A DNA stretch of 64,000 nucleotides from Achromobacter dolens (GTDB taxonomy: Bacteria > Pseudomonadota > Gammaproteobacteria > Burkholderiales > Burkholderiaceae_B): assembly GCF_902859745.1 (NCBI RefSeq), contig NZ_CADIJW010000008.1, positions 1-64,000 of the forward strand. The letters are read 5' to 3'. A program made the position numbers and the translations under genes. Shown here one piece after another: positions 33,462 through 42,770 of the stretch (position 1 is its first letter; every line of letters starts with the position of its first letter). Below the pieces are notes generated by a model. The model saw nothing but the letters and a program-made list of their open reading frames with translations, was not told where the DNA came from and did not search any database.

Positions 33462-33924
33462 GGCGCGCTCCAAACTGGCTGGCCTCGCGCATGGCCGAGC
33501 AGGCCGAGGTCATCTGGTCGCAATACGACGACCACATGCGCGTCAACGGCGAATCGGCCAGGCCGCCGCTGGCCGCGGCCGAGGCGTTGCGCAGCCAGCC
33601 GCTCACGGCTTCGCTGACGCCGGCGGCCATCGCCGCCTGGTCTTCCAGCGCGGCGTGGGTGATGGCCTGGCTGGCTTCGAGTTGGCACTGCCATTGCTTG
33701 CGCGTGAGCTCGCCCAGCGCCGGGGCGATGTTCTGCCAGTTGCCGTCGAGCTTGAGCGGCGCCAGCGTCGACAGGTACTGGCCGGTGCCGTCACTGGCCA
33801 GGCGCTGGCCCAGTTGCAGCCAGCGCTGCTGGCTTTCGCGCGCCAGTTCGCCCAGTCGTTGGCAATAGGCGGCGTAGGCGCCAGCGAGGTCCGGGGGCGT
33901 GGGGGCGTTTGTCTTCTTCATCAT
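33451..33924 (-). CDS. Phasin-like granule-associated protein
   Basis: The 157-residue protein is alpha-helical and rich in Ala, Gln and Leu, without a signal peptide. The pattern of amphipathic helices (WLQLGQRLASD, KQWQCQLEASQAITHAALED) fits phasins, which coat PHB granules. Its place between the ABC permease and phaB in an operon headed by phaC supports this. Sequence alone is only moderately specific, so a general helical accessory protein remains possible. Confidence 0.6.
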   Translation of the reverse strand: MMKKTNAPTPPDLAGAYAAYCQRLGELARESQQRWLQLGQRLASDGTGQYLSTLAPLKLDGNWQNIAPALGELTRKQWQCQLEASQAITHAALEDQAAMAAGVSEAVSGWLRNASAAASGGLADSPLTRMWSSYCDQMTSACSAMREASQFGARHGD

Positions 33925-33968
33925 GCGTCCTTTTAAGAGAGTGGTAAGGGGCAACGAATGCACATGCC

Positions 33969-35096
33969 TCACGCCATCTGGCTGAGGGTCTTGCGGAAAC
34001 GGGTCAACGAGAAGGCGAACAGGACGCTGCCGATCAGCGCCAGCGCCAGGAACGGTTGCCATACGACGCCAAGGCCGGCGCCACGAAAGAGAATTGCCTG
34101 GCCGAGTTCCACGAAATGGGTGGTGGGCGCGGCCAGCATGATGTTCTGCACGAAGTCCGGCATGCTCTCGCGCGGCGTGGTGCCGCCGGACAGCATCTGC
34201 AGCGGCAGCAGCACCAGCACCAGCAGCATGCCGAATTGCGGCATGCTGCGCGCGAGGGTGGCCATGAAGATGCCCATGGAGGTGGTCGCGAACAGGTGCA
34301 GCGCCACCCCGGCCAGGAACAGCGCCACCGATCCCTCGATCGGCACCTGCAGCAGGCCACGCACGACGAATGTCAACGATAGCGCAGCCGACACCAGGAC
34401 GACCAGCCCCATGGACCAGACTTTCGCCAGCATGATCTCGGTCGGCGTAACCGGCATGACCAGCAGGTGCTCGATGGTGCCATGCTCGCGCTCGCGGATC
34501 AGCGCCGCGCCGGTCAGGATGATGGACAGCATCGTGACGTTGTTGATGATTTCCATCAGGCTGCCGAACCAGGCCTGCGTCAGGTTGGGGTTGAAGCGCA
34601 TGCGCACCGCCAGGTCCACCGGCAGCTCGGTCGGCTTGCGGTAGCGCTTGACGAATTCGTTGATCTCGTCGGTGATGATCTGCTGGATGTAACTGCTGCC
34701 GGTGAACGCCTGGCTCATGCGGGTGGCGTCCACGTTCAACTGGATCTCGGCCGGCCTGCCGGCCAGCACGTCGCGCTGGAAGTTCGGCGGCACGTTGACC
34801 ACGAAGGTGTAGCGCCCGGCGTCCATGCCGGCGTCGGCCTCGGCCGAGGTGACCATCGCCGGTCGCGTGAAGTGCGGCGGGTAGAACGCCGAGGTGATGC
34901 GCGCGGACAGCGGCGAGACGTCCTCGTCCACGACCGCGATGGCCGCGTTGTGCAGCGACTCGGGCACGGCGGTGGCGGCGGTGTAGATCATCAGCGTGAA
35001 CGACACGAAGATCAGGACCAGCATCATCGGATCGCGCGCCAGGCTCCACAGCTCCTTGACGCCCAGGCGGAAAATATTGGCGGCATGTCGCGGCAT
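33969..35096 (-). CDS. ABC-2 type permease (YhhJ-like)
   Basis: The 375-residue protein has the ABC-2 export permease layout: one N-terminal helix (~24-44), a large periplasmic domain (~45-180) and five C-terminal helices with REREHGTIEHLLVMPVTPTE before helix 3. It resembles YhhJ/YbhR-type subunits that pair with a double-ATPase partner. It starts 3 bases after that partner's stop. With the HlyD and outer-membrane genes it forms a tripartite exporter. Cargo is unknown. Confidence 0.88.
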   Translation of the reverse strand: MPRHAANIFRLGVKELWSLARDPMMLVLIFVSFTLMIYTAATAVPESLHNAAIAVVDEDVSPLSARITSAFYPPHFTRPAMVTSAEADAGMDAGRYTFVVNVPPNFQRDVLAGRPAEIQLNVDATRMSQAFTGSSYIQQIITDEINEFVKRYRKPTELPVDLAVRMRFNPNLTQAWFGSLMEIINNVTMLSIILTGAALIREREHGTIEHLLVMPVTPTEIMLAKVWSMGLVVLVSAALSLTFVVRGLLQVPIEGSVALFLAGVALHLFATTSMGIFMATLARSMPQFGMLLVLVLLPLQMLSGGTTPRESMPDFVQNIMLAAPTTHFVELGQAILFRGAGLGVVWQPFLALALIGSVLFAFSLTRFRKTLSQMA

Positions 35097-35099
35097 GGT

Positions 35100-37853
35100 T
35101 CAGGTCTCCTGCTTTCTCAGAAGCAGCACCGACGCGCCCAGGATCACGGGGATCGCGACGATCAGGGGCCAGAACGACCCCTGCAGGTTGGAGAAATCCA
35201 GCGCCTTGCTGAACACGCCGCGGCTGATGGTGAGCATGTGGGTGGCGGGGTAGACCTGCCCGATCAGCTTGCCGCCGCCTTCCAGCGACGACACCGGGTT
35301 GAGCAGGCCGGCGAACTGCACCGCCGGCACCAGCGTGCCGATCATGGTGAAGAACAGCGCCGCGATCTGGCTGCGGGTGAAGGTCGAGGCCAGCAGGCCG
35401 ATGGCGGTGGCCACCACGTTGTAGATCAGCGCGGCCGCCAGCAACGTGAGGAAGCTGCCGGTGATCGGCACGCCGAACAGCGTCACCGCCAGCAGCGTCA
35501 TCAGCAGGAAGTTCAGCATCGCCAGCGCCACGTAGGGCGCCTGCTTGCCCAGCAGGAATTCCAGCCGCGTCACCGGCGTGACGTACAGGTTGATGATCGA
35601 ACCCAGCTCCTTTTCGCGCACCACCGCCAGCGCGGTCAGCATGGCCGGCATCATCAGCAACAGCAGCGGGATCACGGCCGGCACCATGGCCGGCAGGCTG
35701 CGCACGTCGGGGTTGTAGCGAAAGCGCGTCTCGATGCCGACCTGCTGCGTGGCGCCGGCGCCCAGCCGTTCGCGCGCCTGCTGTTGCAGCCAGCCCTGGT
35801 GCATGCCCAGCACGTAGCCGCGGATGGTCTCGGCGCGCTGCGGCATGGCGCCGTCGATCCAGACGCCGATCTGGGCATCGCGGCCGCGCGCGGCGTCGCG
35901 CGCGAAACCCTGCGGAATCTCGATCGCCAGCGACAGTTCGCCGCTGCGCATGCGCGCATCCATATCCTGGTAGCTGGTGATCGGCGGCTGCTCGATGAAG
36001 TAGCGCGAGCCGGCCAGGTTCAGGCTGTAGTTCTGGCTCAGCGCGGTCTGGTCACGGTCCATCACCGCGTAGCGCAGGTCTTCCACGTCCAGGCTGATGC
36101 CAAAGCCGATCACGAACATCAGCAGCAGCGAGCCGGCCAGCGCCAGCGTGGCGCGCACCGGATCGCGGCGCAGTTCCAGCGCCTCGCGCCACATGTAGCT
36201 GAACATGCGCTGCAGGCTGAAGCCGCGCGGCGCGTGCACCGGTTCCGGCGCTTGCGCGACGGGCGCCTGTTCGATCGCCGGCGACGCGTCGGGCGCGGTG
36301 CCCGCGCCCGCGTCGATCAGGTAGGCGATGAAGGCTTCCTCCAGCGTCTTCGCGCCGCGCATCCGGGTGATTTCGTCGGGGGCGGCGCTCACCAGCACCT
36401 TGCCGGCGTGCATCAGCGACATGCGGTCGCAGCGCTGCGCCTCGTTCATGAAATGGGTCGAGATGAAGATGGTGACCTGGTCCTGCCGCGCCAGCGCGAT
36501 CAGCAGGCGCCAGAAGTTGTCGCGCGCCACCGGGTCCACGCCCGAGGTCGGCTCGTCCAGGATCAGCAGCTCGGGCTTGTGCACCATGGCTACCGCCAGC
36601 GACAGGCGCTGGCGCACGCCCATCGGCAGCTTCTCGGGCAGATCGTCCAGCGCTTCGCCCAGCTCGAAGCGCGCCACCATTTCGTCCACGCGGCCGGGGA
36701 TGTCCGCTTCGGGCACGTGGAACAGGCGCGCGTGCAGCACCAGGTTCTGGCGCACGGTCAGCTCGCCGTACAGCGAAAACGCCTGCGACATGTAGCCGAC
36801 CCGGCGGCGCGTGTCGAGGTTGCGCGGATCGACTTCTGCGCCGAACAGCCAGGCCTGGCCTTCGCTGGCCGGCAACAGACCGGTCAGCATCTTCATGGTG
36901 GTGGACTTGCCGCAGCCGTTGGAACCCAGAAAACCGAAGATCTCGCCCTTGCGGATGCGGAAGTTGACATGGTCCACGGCGACGAAATCACCGAAGCGCA
37001 TGGTCAGGTCGCGCGCCTCGATGGCGATGGGCGCGTCATCGCCCAGCGCCAGCGGCGTGATCTCGACGGGCTTGTGCCCGCGCCGCTTCTCTTCGGGCAG
37101 CAGCGCGATGAAGGCGGCCTCCAGCGAGTCGGCCCCGGTCCGCTGGCGCAATTCGTCGGGCGTGCCGGTGGCCAGCACCCGGCCGTCGTCCATGGCGATG
37201 AGCCAGTCGAAGCGTTGCGCCTCGTCCATGTAGGCGGTGGCGACAATCACGCTCATGCCCGGGCGTTCGCGCCGGATCTGATTGATCAGGTCCCAGAACT
37301 GGGCCCGCGCCAGCGGGTCGACGCCGGTGGTGGGTTCGTCCAGGATCAACAGGTCGGGGTCGTGGATCAGCGCGCAGCACAGGCCCAGCTTCTGCTTCAT
37401 GCCGCCGGACAGCTTGCCCGCCGGGCGCGACAGGAACGCGGCCATGCCGGTGCTGCGCGTCAGGCTGTCGATGCGGCGGCGGCGCTCGGCCTCCCCATGG
37501 CCGAACAGGCGGCCGAAGAATTGCAGGTTCTCCTCCACCGACAGGGTGGGGTAGAGATTCTTGCCCAGGCCTTGCGGCATGTAGGCGATGCGCGGGCAGA
37601 CGTCATCGCGGTGGTGCTTGTCGACCATGTCGCCGCCCAGCACCTCGACGGCGCCTTCCTGCACCGCGCGCGATCCCGCGATCAGCGCCAGCAGGCTCGA
37701 CTTGCCCACGCCGTCCGGGCCAATCAGGCCGACCATGCGGCCGGCGGGGATGTCCAGCGAAATGGCGTCCAGCGCCAGCGTCTTGCCGTAGCGCAGCGAT
37801 ACCCCCGACAGCTTGACCACCGGAGCGGGGGAGGCCGTCGTGGTCGCGGCCAT
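35100..37853 (-). CDS. Fused double-ATPase ABC-2 transporter (RbbA/YhiH-like)
   Basis: The 917-residue protein has two nucleotide-binding domains and a C-terminal ABC-2 membrane domain (~580-917). Walker A sites are GPDGVGKSS (45-53) and GSNGCGKST (310-318). Domain 1 has signature LSGGMKQKL and [13 protein letters not shown]; domain 2 has a degenerate signature LPMGVRQRL with [13 protein letters not shown]. The layout matches E. coli YhiH/RbbA. The ATG at 37853 overlaps the HlyD stop as TGATG. E. coli RbbA is also reported to bind ribosomes; here exporter context is stronger. Confidence 0.9.
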   Translation of the reverse strand: MAATTTASPAPVVKLSGVSLRYGKTLALDAISLDIPAGRMVGLIGPDGVGKSSLLALIAGSRAVQEGAVEVLGGDMVDKHHRDDVCPRIAYMPQGLGKNLYPTLSVEENLQFFGRLFGHGEAERRRRIDSLTRSTGMAAFLSRPAGKLSGGMKQKLGLCCALIHDPDLLILDEPTTGVDPLARAQFWDLINQIRRERPGMSVIVATAYMDEAQRFDWLIAMDDGRVLATGTPDELRQRTGADSLEAAFIALLPEEKRRGHKPVEITPLALGDDAPIAIEARDLTMRFGDFVAVDHVNFRIRKGEIFGFLGSNGCGKSTTMKMLTGLLPASEGQAWLFGAEVDPRNLDTRRRVGYMSQAFSLYGELTVRQNLVLHARLFHVPEADIPGRVDEMVARFELGEALDDLPEKLPMGVRQRLSLAVAMVHKPELLILDEPTSGVDPVARDNFWRLLIALARQDQVTIFISTHFMNEAQRCDRMSLMHAGKVLVSAAPDEITRMRGAKTLEEAFIAYLIDAGAGTAPDASPAIEQAPVAQAPEPVHAPRGFSLQRMFSYMWREALELRRDPVRATLALAGSLLLMFVIGFGISLDVEDLRYAVMDRDQTALSQNYSLNLAGSRYFIEQPPITSYQDMDARMRSGELSLAIEIPQGFARDAARGRDAQIGVWIDGAMPQRAETIRGYVLGMHQGWLQQQARERLGAGATQQVGIETRFRYNPDVRSLPAMVPAVIPLLLLMMPAMLTALAVVREKELGSIINLYVTPVTRLEFLLGKQAPYVALAMLNFLLMTLLAVTLFGVPITGSFLTLLAAALIYNVVATAIGLLASTFTRSQIAALFFTMIGTLVPAVQFAGLLNPVSSLEGGGKLIGQVYPATHMLTISRGVFSKALDFSNLQGSFWPLIVAIPVILGASVLLLRKQET

Positions 37854-38920
37854 CACGGCACCTTGACTTTAAGGTTGGCGGGCCACTGCGCGTCGGCATC
37901 CAGTTTCAGCCAGGCCACGCCGGGCAGGCCGGTCTTGACCTGTTGCAGGTGCTGGCGCAGCAGTTCGGGAGCGATCTGCGCCTTGACGCGGAACATCAGC
38001 TTCTGCCGCTCGGTGGCGGTCTCGACGGTCTTGGGGGTGAACTGCGCGGTGCTGGCCACGAACGACACCTTGGCGGGAATCACGTACTGCGGCGCCGCGT
38101 CCAGCACGATGCGCACGTCCTGGCCCAGCGCGACGCGGCCGGCCGCCTGTTCCGGCAGGAAGAAGGTCATGTAGACATCGGCCAGGTCGACCATGTTCAG
38201 CACCTTGCCGCCCGCGCCCAGCACTTCGCCGGCCTGCGCCACGCGGTACTGCACCCGGCCGTCGCGCGGGGCGCGCAGTTCGCTGTCGGCGATGTCGGCC
38301 TCGATGCGGGCGATGGTGGCCAGCGCCGCGTTGACCGCCGACTGGGCGCCCACCTGCGCCGCCTTGGCGGCGTCGATGGCCGCCTGCGCCGCCTTGACCT
38401 GGGCGCGCGCGGCGTTGACGGCGGCCTGCGCGCTGCGCATGCGGGCGCGGTCGTCATCCAGTTCCTGGATCGACGAGGCGCCCTCCCTGGACAGGGTCTC
38501 GGAGCGCGCCAGGCGCCGGCGCGCGGCGTCCAGCTCGCTTTCGCGCTGCGCCACCACGGCCTCGGCGGCCAGCTTGTCGCTCTCGCGCTGCGCGATCTGG
38601 GCGCTGGCGCTGGCGGCGTTGTTGATGGCCTGCTGGTGTTGGGCGCGCGCTTCCTCGCGCTGGGCCTGCAGCGTGTCGATCTGCATGCGGGCCAGCGGCT
38701 GGCCGGCGCTGACGAAATCGCCCTCGGCCACCAGCACGTCCTGGACCCGTCCGGCCAGCTTGGTGGCGACGTCGACCTCGGTGGCCTCGATGCGGCCATT
38801 GCCGCTGACGAAGCCCGCGCCGGGGCCGGTGTCGGACAGCAGGCGCCAGCCGTAGTAGCCGGCGGCAGCCACGGCTACGATCGCGAGCAGGGGAATCAGT
38901 TTTCGGGTGGGCAACTTCAT
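37853..38920 (-). CDS. HlyD-family periplasmic adaptor
   Basis: The 355-residue adaptor has an N-terminal anchor helix (residues 7-24), a biotinyl-lipoyl half motif ([20 protein letters not shown]), a long coiled coil rich in Ala, Gln and Glu (~95-200), and the second lipoyl half [19 protein letters not shown]. It resembles YhiI. Such proteins bridge an inner-membrane ABC exporter and an outer-membrane channel. Starts and stops on both sides overlap (ATGA, TGATG). Confidence 0.9.
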   Translation of the reverse strand: MKLPTRKLIPLLAIVAVAAAGYYGWRLLSDTGPGAGFVSGNGRIEATEVDVATKLAGRVQDVLVAEGDFVSAGQPLARMQIDTLQAQREEARAQHQQAINNAASASAQIAQRESDKLAAEAVVAQRESELDAARRRLARSETLSREGASSIQELDDDRARMRSAQAAVNAARAQVKAAQAAIDAAKAAQVGAQSAVNAALATIARIEADIADSELRAPRDGRVQYRVAQAGEVLGAGGKVLNMVDLADVYMTFFLPEQAAGRVALGQDVRIVLDAAPQYVIPAKVSFVASTAQFTPKTVETATERQKLMFRVKAQIAPELLRQHLQQVKTGLPGVAWLKLDADAQWPANLKVKVP

Positions 38921-40416
38921 GATGCGGATCCTGTGTTGAGCGGCAGGGGGCCAGGCGGGGTCGCGGGCTGGGCGGCGGCGCGCGCCTGCGTGCCGCCGCC
39001 CAGCGCGGCATACAGGCCGACGCGGGCAGACAGCAGCGCGCGGCGGGTCTGCACCAGCGTCTGCTGCGCGGCCAGCAGGTCGCGCTGCGCGTCCAGGACC
39101 TCCAGATAGGGCGAGGCGCCGTGGTCGTAGCGCAGCTTGGCCAGGCGCGCGCGTTCGGCCTGCGCGTCCACGGTGGCGCGCAATACCTGGACCTGTTCGG
39201 CCAGCCACCGGCGCGCCGACAGGGCGTCGGCAACGTCCTTGAAGGCGCCCTGGATGGCGCGCTCGTAGCTGGCCACGGCCTGATCGCGCCGGACTTCGGC
39301 CAGGTCGAGATTGGCGCCGCGGCGTCCGGCGTCGAAGATCGGCAGGTCGATGCTGGGCGCGAAATTCCAGGCGCGGCTGCCGCTGCCGAACAGGCCATCC
39401 AGCTCGGCGCTGGCGGTGCCGAACGCGCCGGTCAGCGTGATGCGCGGAAAGAAGGCGGCGCGGGCCGCGCCGATGTTGGCGTTGGCCGCGCGCAGTTGGT
39501 GTTCGGCGGCGACGATGTCGGGCCGGTTGGTCAGCAGGTCGGACGGCAGTCCCGCCGGCAGGTCGCGCATGACGCTGTCGTCGTCCAGGCCGGCGCGCGG
39601 CAACGGCAGCGTCAGGGGCTGGCCGGTCAGCAGTTCCAGCGCGTGGGCCTGGGTGGCGCGGGCCTGTTCCAGATCGGCGCCCAGCGCCCGGGCCTGCTGC
39701 CACAGCGTCTCGACCTGCGTCAGGTCCAGCTTCGAGATCGAGCCGACTTCGTAGCGCCGGCGGAATATGCGCAGCGACTCCTCGCGCGAGGCGATCGTCG
39801 CGCGCGTCAGCGCCAGTCGCTCATCCAGTTCGCGCAGCGACAGATAGCTGTCGGCAACCTGCGCGATCAGGGTCAGCGTGGCGGCTTCGGCGGCGGCGTC
39901 GGACGCCAGGTAGTTCTCCAGCGCGGCGTCCTTGAGGCTGCGCACGCGGCCCCAGAAGTCCAGCTCCCATGCCGCCATGCCGACGCCGGCCTGGTATTGG
40001 CTGGCCACTTGCGGCTGGCCGGTGACGTTCAGGTCGCCCGGGGTGCGGGCGCGGGTGCCGTCCGCGCGCAGGCCGATGGTGGGAAACTGGTCGGCGCGTT
40101 GAATGCCATAGAGCGCGCGCGCCTCCTCGACGCGCAGCAGGGCCACGCGCAGGTCGCGGTTGTGCGCCAGGGCGTCGCCGATCAGCCCTTGCAGCACGGG
40201 GTCGGTGAAGTAGCCGCGCCAGTCGATCCGGGCCGCGCTCAGCGCCGCGCCGCCGGCCGTGGCTGCCTGATCGGGGTAGGTGGAGGCCACCGGCGCCGCG
40301 GGCCGCGCGTATTGCGGCGCCATCGACACGCAGCCCTGCGCCAGCAGCACGGCCAGGGCGGCCGGCGCCAGCCGGGCGGCGCGCCATCGCGAAAGGGAGC
40401 GGCGGGTCATGCTCAT
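38917..40416 (-). CDS. NodT-family outer-membrane efflux lipoprotein
   Basis: The 499-residue protein has a lipoprotein signal ending LLAQG|C (Cys about residue 27) and two OEP repeats typical of TolC/OprM-type channels, with [20 protein letters not shown] and [13 protein letters not shown]. It would complete the tripartite exporter through the outer membrane. Its ATG overlaps the phaC stop as ATGA, so channel and polymer synthase are translationally coupled. Confidence 0.92.
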   Translation of the reverse strand: MSMTRRSLSRWRAARLAPAALAVLLAQGCVSMAPQYARPAAPVASTYPDQAATAGGAALSAARIDWRGYFTDPVLQGLIGDALAHNRDLRVALLRVEEARALYGIQRADQFPTIGLRADGTRARTPGDLNVTGQPQVASQYQAGVGMAAWELDFWGRVRSLKDAALENYLASDAAAEAATLTLIAQVADSYLSLRELDERLALTRATIASREESLRIFRRRYEVGSISKLDLTQVETLWQQARALGADLEQARATQAHALELLTGQPLTLPLPRAGLDDDSVMRDLPAGLPSDLLTNRPDIVAAEHQLRAANANIGAARAAFFPRITLTGAFGTASAELDGLFGSGSRAWNFAPSIDLPIFDAGRRGANLDLAEVRRDQAVASYERAIQGAFKDVADALSARRWLAEQVQVLRATVDAQAERARLAKLRYDHGASPYLEVLDAQRDLLAAQQTLVQTRRALLSARVGLYAALGGGTQARAAAQPATPPGPLPLNTGSAS

Positions 40417-41933
40417 TTCTCCATCACATAAGCGCCGGGCGCGTCGTCCAGCGCGGGATAGCCTTTGCGCGCGGCGCCCAGCGCGGGGGGGCGGACCGGC
40501 TGGCCGGACAGCGCGTCGAGCCAACCGCGCCAGTGCGGCCACCACGAGCCTTCATGGGGCGTGGCCGCCGCCAGCCAGGCCTCCGGGGTCAGCGCGGGCT
40601 GTCCCGCCGCGCGCAGCAGGCTGCGAAAGCGCCGCCGCGGATGGCCCGGTTCGCTGACGATGCCGGCGTTGTGGCCGCCGCTGGTCAGCACGAACGTCAG
40701 CGGGGCCGGCGACAGGCCGTGCAGCTTGTAGACCGAACGCCACGGCGCCACATGGTCCGTCTCGGTGCCGACGCAGAAGATCGGCAGGCTCAGGTCCTTC
40801 AATCGCACCGGACGGCCGTCCACGGCGAAGCGGCCGGCGGCCAGGTCGTTGTCCAGGTACAGGTGGCGCAGGTACTGGCCGTGCATGCGCGCTGGCATGC
40901 GGGTGGCGTCGGCGTTCCAGGCCTGCAGGTCGGTCATGGGGCGGCGCTGGCCCAGCAGGTATTCGCTGGTCATGCGCGACCACACCAACTGGCGTGCGCG
41001 CAACAGTTGGAACGCGCCGCTCATCTGGCGCGCCGGGAAATAGCCCAGCGCCGTCATTTCGGCCTCCATCAGCGCAACCTGGAAGGCATCGATGAACAGG
41101 CCCAGCTCGCCGGGTTCGCTGAAGTCGGTCTGTGCCGCCAGCAGGCTCAGGCTGGCCAGGCGGCGGTCGCCGTCGCTCGCCATGGCGCTGGCGGCCATGG
41201 CGAGCAGGGTGCCGCCCAGGCAATAGCCCGCCGCGTGTACCCTGGCGCCGGGCACGATGGCCTCGATCGCCGCCAGCGGTTCGCGCACGCCCAGGCGCAG
41301 ATAATCCTCCAGGCCCAGATCGCGATCGGCCGCGGTGGGGTTCTTCCATGACACGCAGAACACCGTGTAGCCCTGGCCGACCAGATAGCGGATCAGCGAG
41401 TTGTGGGGCGACAGATCGAGCACGTAGTACTTCATGATCCAGGCCGGCACGATGAGGATCGGCTCGGGCCGCACCCGGCCGGTCGTGGGCCGGTACTGGA
41501 TCAGTTCGGCCAGGTGATTGCGCAGCACCACCTTGCCTGGGGTGGCGGCAACCTCGTGGCCAGGGCGGAAGTGTTCGGCGCCGGCGGGCGGCAGCCCGGC
41601 CCACTGGCGCAGGCCGTCCTCCCAGGCGTGGCAGGCGCCGCGCAGCAGGTTGGCGCCGCTTTCCTCCAGCGTCTGGCGCCACACCAGGGGGTTGGTATAG
41701 GGATTGTTGTCGGGCGCCAGCGGTTCCAGCCACTGGCGCGCGGCGAAGGCCGCCAGCGCGCGCTGGTGCGGATCGGCCAGGGGCAGGGCGCGGGCAAACG
41801 TGTCCCAGCCCTGCTCGGCCTGCATGAAGCCCTGGCACCACAGCGCAAAGGGCCACTGCCGCCAGGCGTCGTCATCGAACCGGCCTGCGTGCGCCGCAGT
41901 CTGCTGGGGGGCTGGCGGGGGCGTGATCGGCAT
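40413..41933 (-). CDS. phaC: Poly(3-hydroxyalkanoate) synthase, class I-like, short N-terminus
   Basis: The 506-residue protein carries the PHA synthase lipase-like box GYCLGG (236-241, nucleophile Cys238), Asp393 (GTETDHVAPW) and His421 (SGGHNAG). The 155- and 28-residue spacings are close to the Cys-Asp-His triad of Ralstonia PhaC. The N-terminal region is about 80 residues shorter than that enzyme. It polymerises hydroxyacyl-CoA. The ATG at 41933 is favoured by GGAG just upstream. It heads the seven-gene operon and diverges from tetR. Confidence 0.85.
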   Translation of the reverse strand: MPITPPPAPQQTAAHAGRFDDDAWRQWPFALWCQGFMQAEQGWDTFARALPLADPHQRALAAFAARQWLEPLAPDNNPYTNPLVWRQTLEESGANLLRGACHAWEDGLRQWAGLPPAGAEHFRPGHEVAATPGKVVLRNHLAELIQYRPTTGRVRPEPILIVPAWIMKYYVLDLSPHNSLIRYLVGQGYTVFCVSWKNPTAADRDLGLEDYLRLGVREPLAAIEAIVPGARVHAAGYCLGGTLLAMAASAMASDGDRRLASLSLLAAQTDFSEPGELGLFIDAFQVALMEAEMTALGYFPARQMSGAFQLLRARQLVWSRMTSEYLLGQRRPMTDLQAWNADATRMPARMHGQYLRHLYLDNDLAAGRFAVDGRPVRLKDLSLPIFCVGTETDHVAPWRSVYKLHGLSPAPLTFVLTSGGHNAGIVSEPGHPRRRFRSLLRAAGQPALTPEAWLAAATPHEGSWWPHWRGWLDALSGQPVRPPALGAARKGYPALDDAPGAYVMEK

Positions 41934-42035
41934 GAGGGCTCCGGGGCGCACGGGGGCGGGATTGCCTCGCGTGGGGACGGATCGTCGCGCAACCGGGCTT
42001 GTGGCCTGGCGTCGGACAAATCCGACTTCGGAACC

Positions 42036-42041
42036 ATTGTG
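42036..42041 (-). promoter_or_regulatory. Possible -10 element of the phaC operon
   Basis: CACAAT on the minus strand would place transcription start near 42029, exactly 41.5 bases from the centre of the FNR-type box. This is the class II activation distance. The hexamer was chosen by eye, so the match is suggestive only. Confidence 0.35.
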
Positions 42042-42053
42042 CCGCCGCTGGTC

Positions 42054-42077
42054 TGATCAATCCTTGATCAGGATCAA
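42054..42077. promoter_or_regulatory. FNR/ANR-type box within a TTGATC repeat cluster
   Basis: TTGAT (42064-42068) and ATCAA (42073-42077) with a 4-base gap match the FNR/ANR consensus perfectly. TGATCAA (42054-42060) and TTGATCA (42064-42070) make an overlapping second palindrome, so three related half-sites are packed here. Site lies between phaC and tetR. A second protein using TTGATC half-sites is an alternative. Confidence 0.65.
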
Positions 42078-42084
42078 GCTAACG

Positions 42085-42098
42085 ACTGACCGGTCGGT
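42085..42098. promoter_or_regulatory. Candidate TetR operator
   Basis: A GACCGGTC core (42088-42095) with imperfect flanks resembles operators of many TetR repressors. It lies 63 bases before the tetR start and next to the FNR-type box, so it could control both tetR and the phaC operon. Confidence 0.55.
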
Positions 42099-42160
42099 TT
42101 TTAATGGAGCGGTTGGCCGGCGGTGCGTCCGCGCGCCAATTCGCACAGGGAGCAGTGGTG

Positions 42161-42763
42161 ATGAGCACGCAACGTCTGCGTCTCCCTCCGACCGTGCGCG
42201 TCGGGCAGATCCTCGACGCCGCGCTGCAGGAGTTCTCGGCCGCCGGCTATGCCGGCGCCCGCATGGATGACATCGCCTTGCGCGCGGGGTTGTCCAAGGG
42301 AGGCCTGTACGCGCACTTCGCCAGCAAGGAAGAGGTCTTCGAGGCGCTGCTGGCGCGCTACCTCTGTCCGCCCCGTCTCGACGCCCGCGCCCTGGTCGAA
42401 GGCTCGGCCAGCCCCCGCCACCTGGCCGAGCGGCTCGTCAACCATCTCTACGCCAGCCTCGCCAACCCCGCCATGATCGCCGCCATGCGCCTGCTGCTGG
42501 CCGAAAGCCTGCGCGTGCCGCACCTGGCGCGCCGCTGGCGCGAACAGACCGCCGATGCCCACCAGGCCGACATCGCGCAATTGCTGGAACTGGCCCGCGC
42601 GCGCGGCCTTTGCGGTGACGGCGCCGCGTTGCGGCACCCGTGGCTGCTGCTGTCGCCGGTGGTCCACGCCATCTTCATGGCGATCCTGCTGGGACCGGAT
42701 GAACGCCTCAACCTGCCGCAGCGGCGCGAGGCGCATGTGGCGCTGATCTGCGACCTGCTGTAG
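42161..42763 (+). CDS. TetR-family transcriptional regulator
   Basis: The 200-residue protein has an N-terminal TetR helix-turn-helix (MDDIALRAGLSKGGLYAHFA) and a helical ligand domain. The ATG at 42161, after AGGGAG, is preferred to 42104, whose extra residues overlap the operator region. It diverges from the phaC operon and probably represses it and itself. The ligand is unknown. Its stop is 7 bases from the convergent TonB receptor gene. Confidence 0.9.
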   Translation: MSTQRLRLPPTVRVGQILDAALQEFSAAGYAGARMDDIALRAGLSKGGLYAHFASKEEVFEALLARYLCPPRLDARALVEGSASPRHLAERLVNHLYASLANPAMIAAMRLLLAESLRVPHLARRWREQTADAHQADIAQLLELARARGLCGDGAALRHPWLLLSPVVHAIFMAILLGPDERLNLPQRREAHVALICDLL

Positions 42764-42770
42764 CCCGTCA

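Noticed and set aside
34467-38174. Very long + strand open frame opposite the ABC exporter genes
   Set aside because: It is antisense to clearly conserved ABC and HlyD genes; its His/Gln/Arg-rich translation is typical of GC-rich shadow frames.
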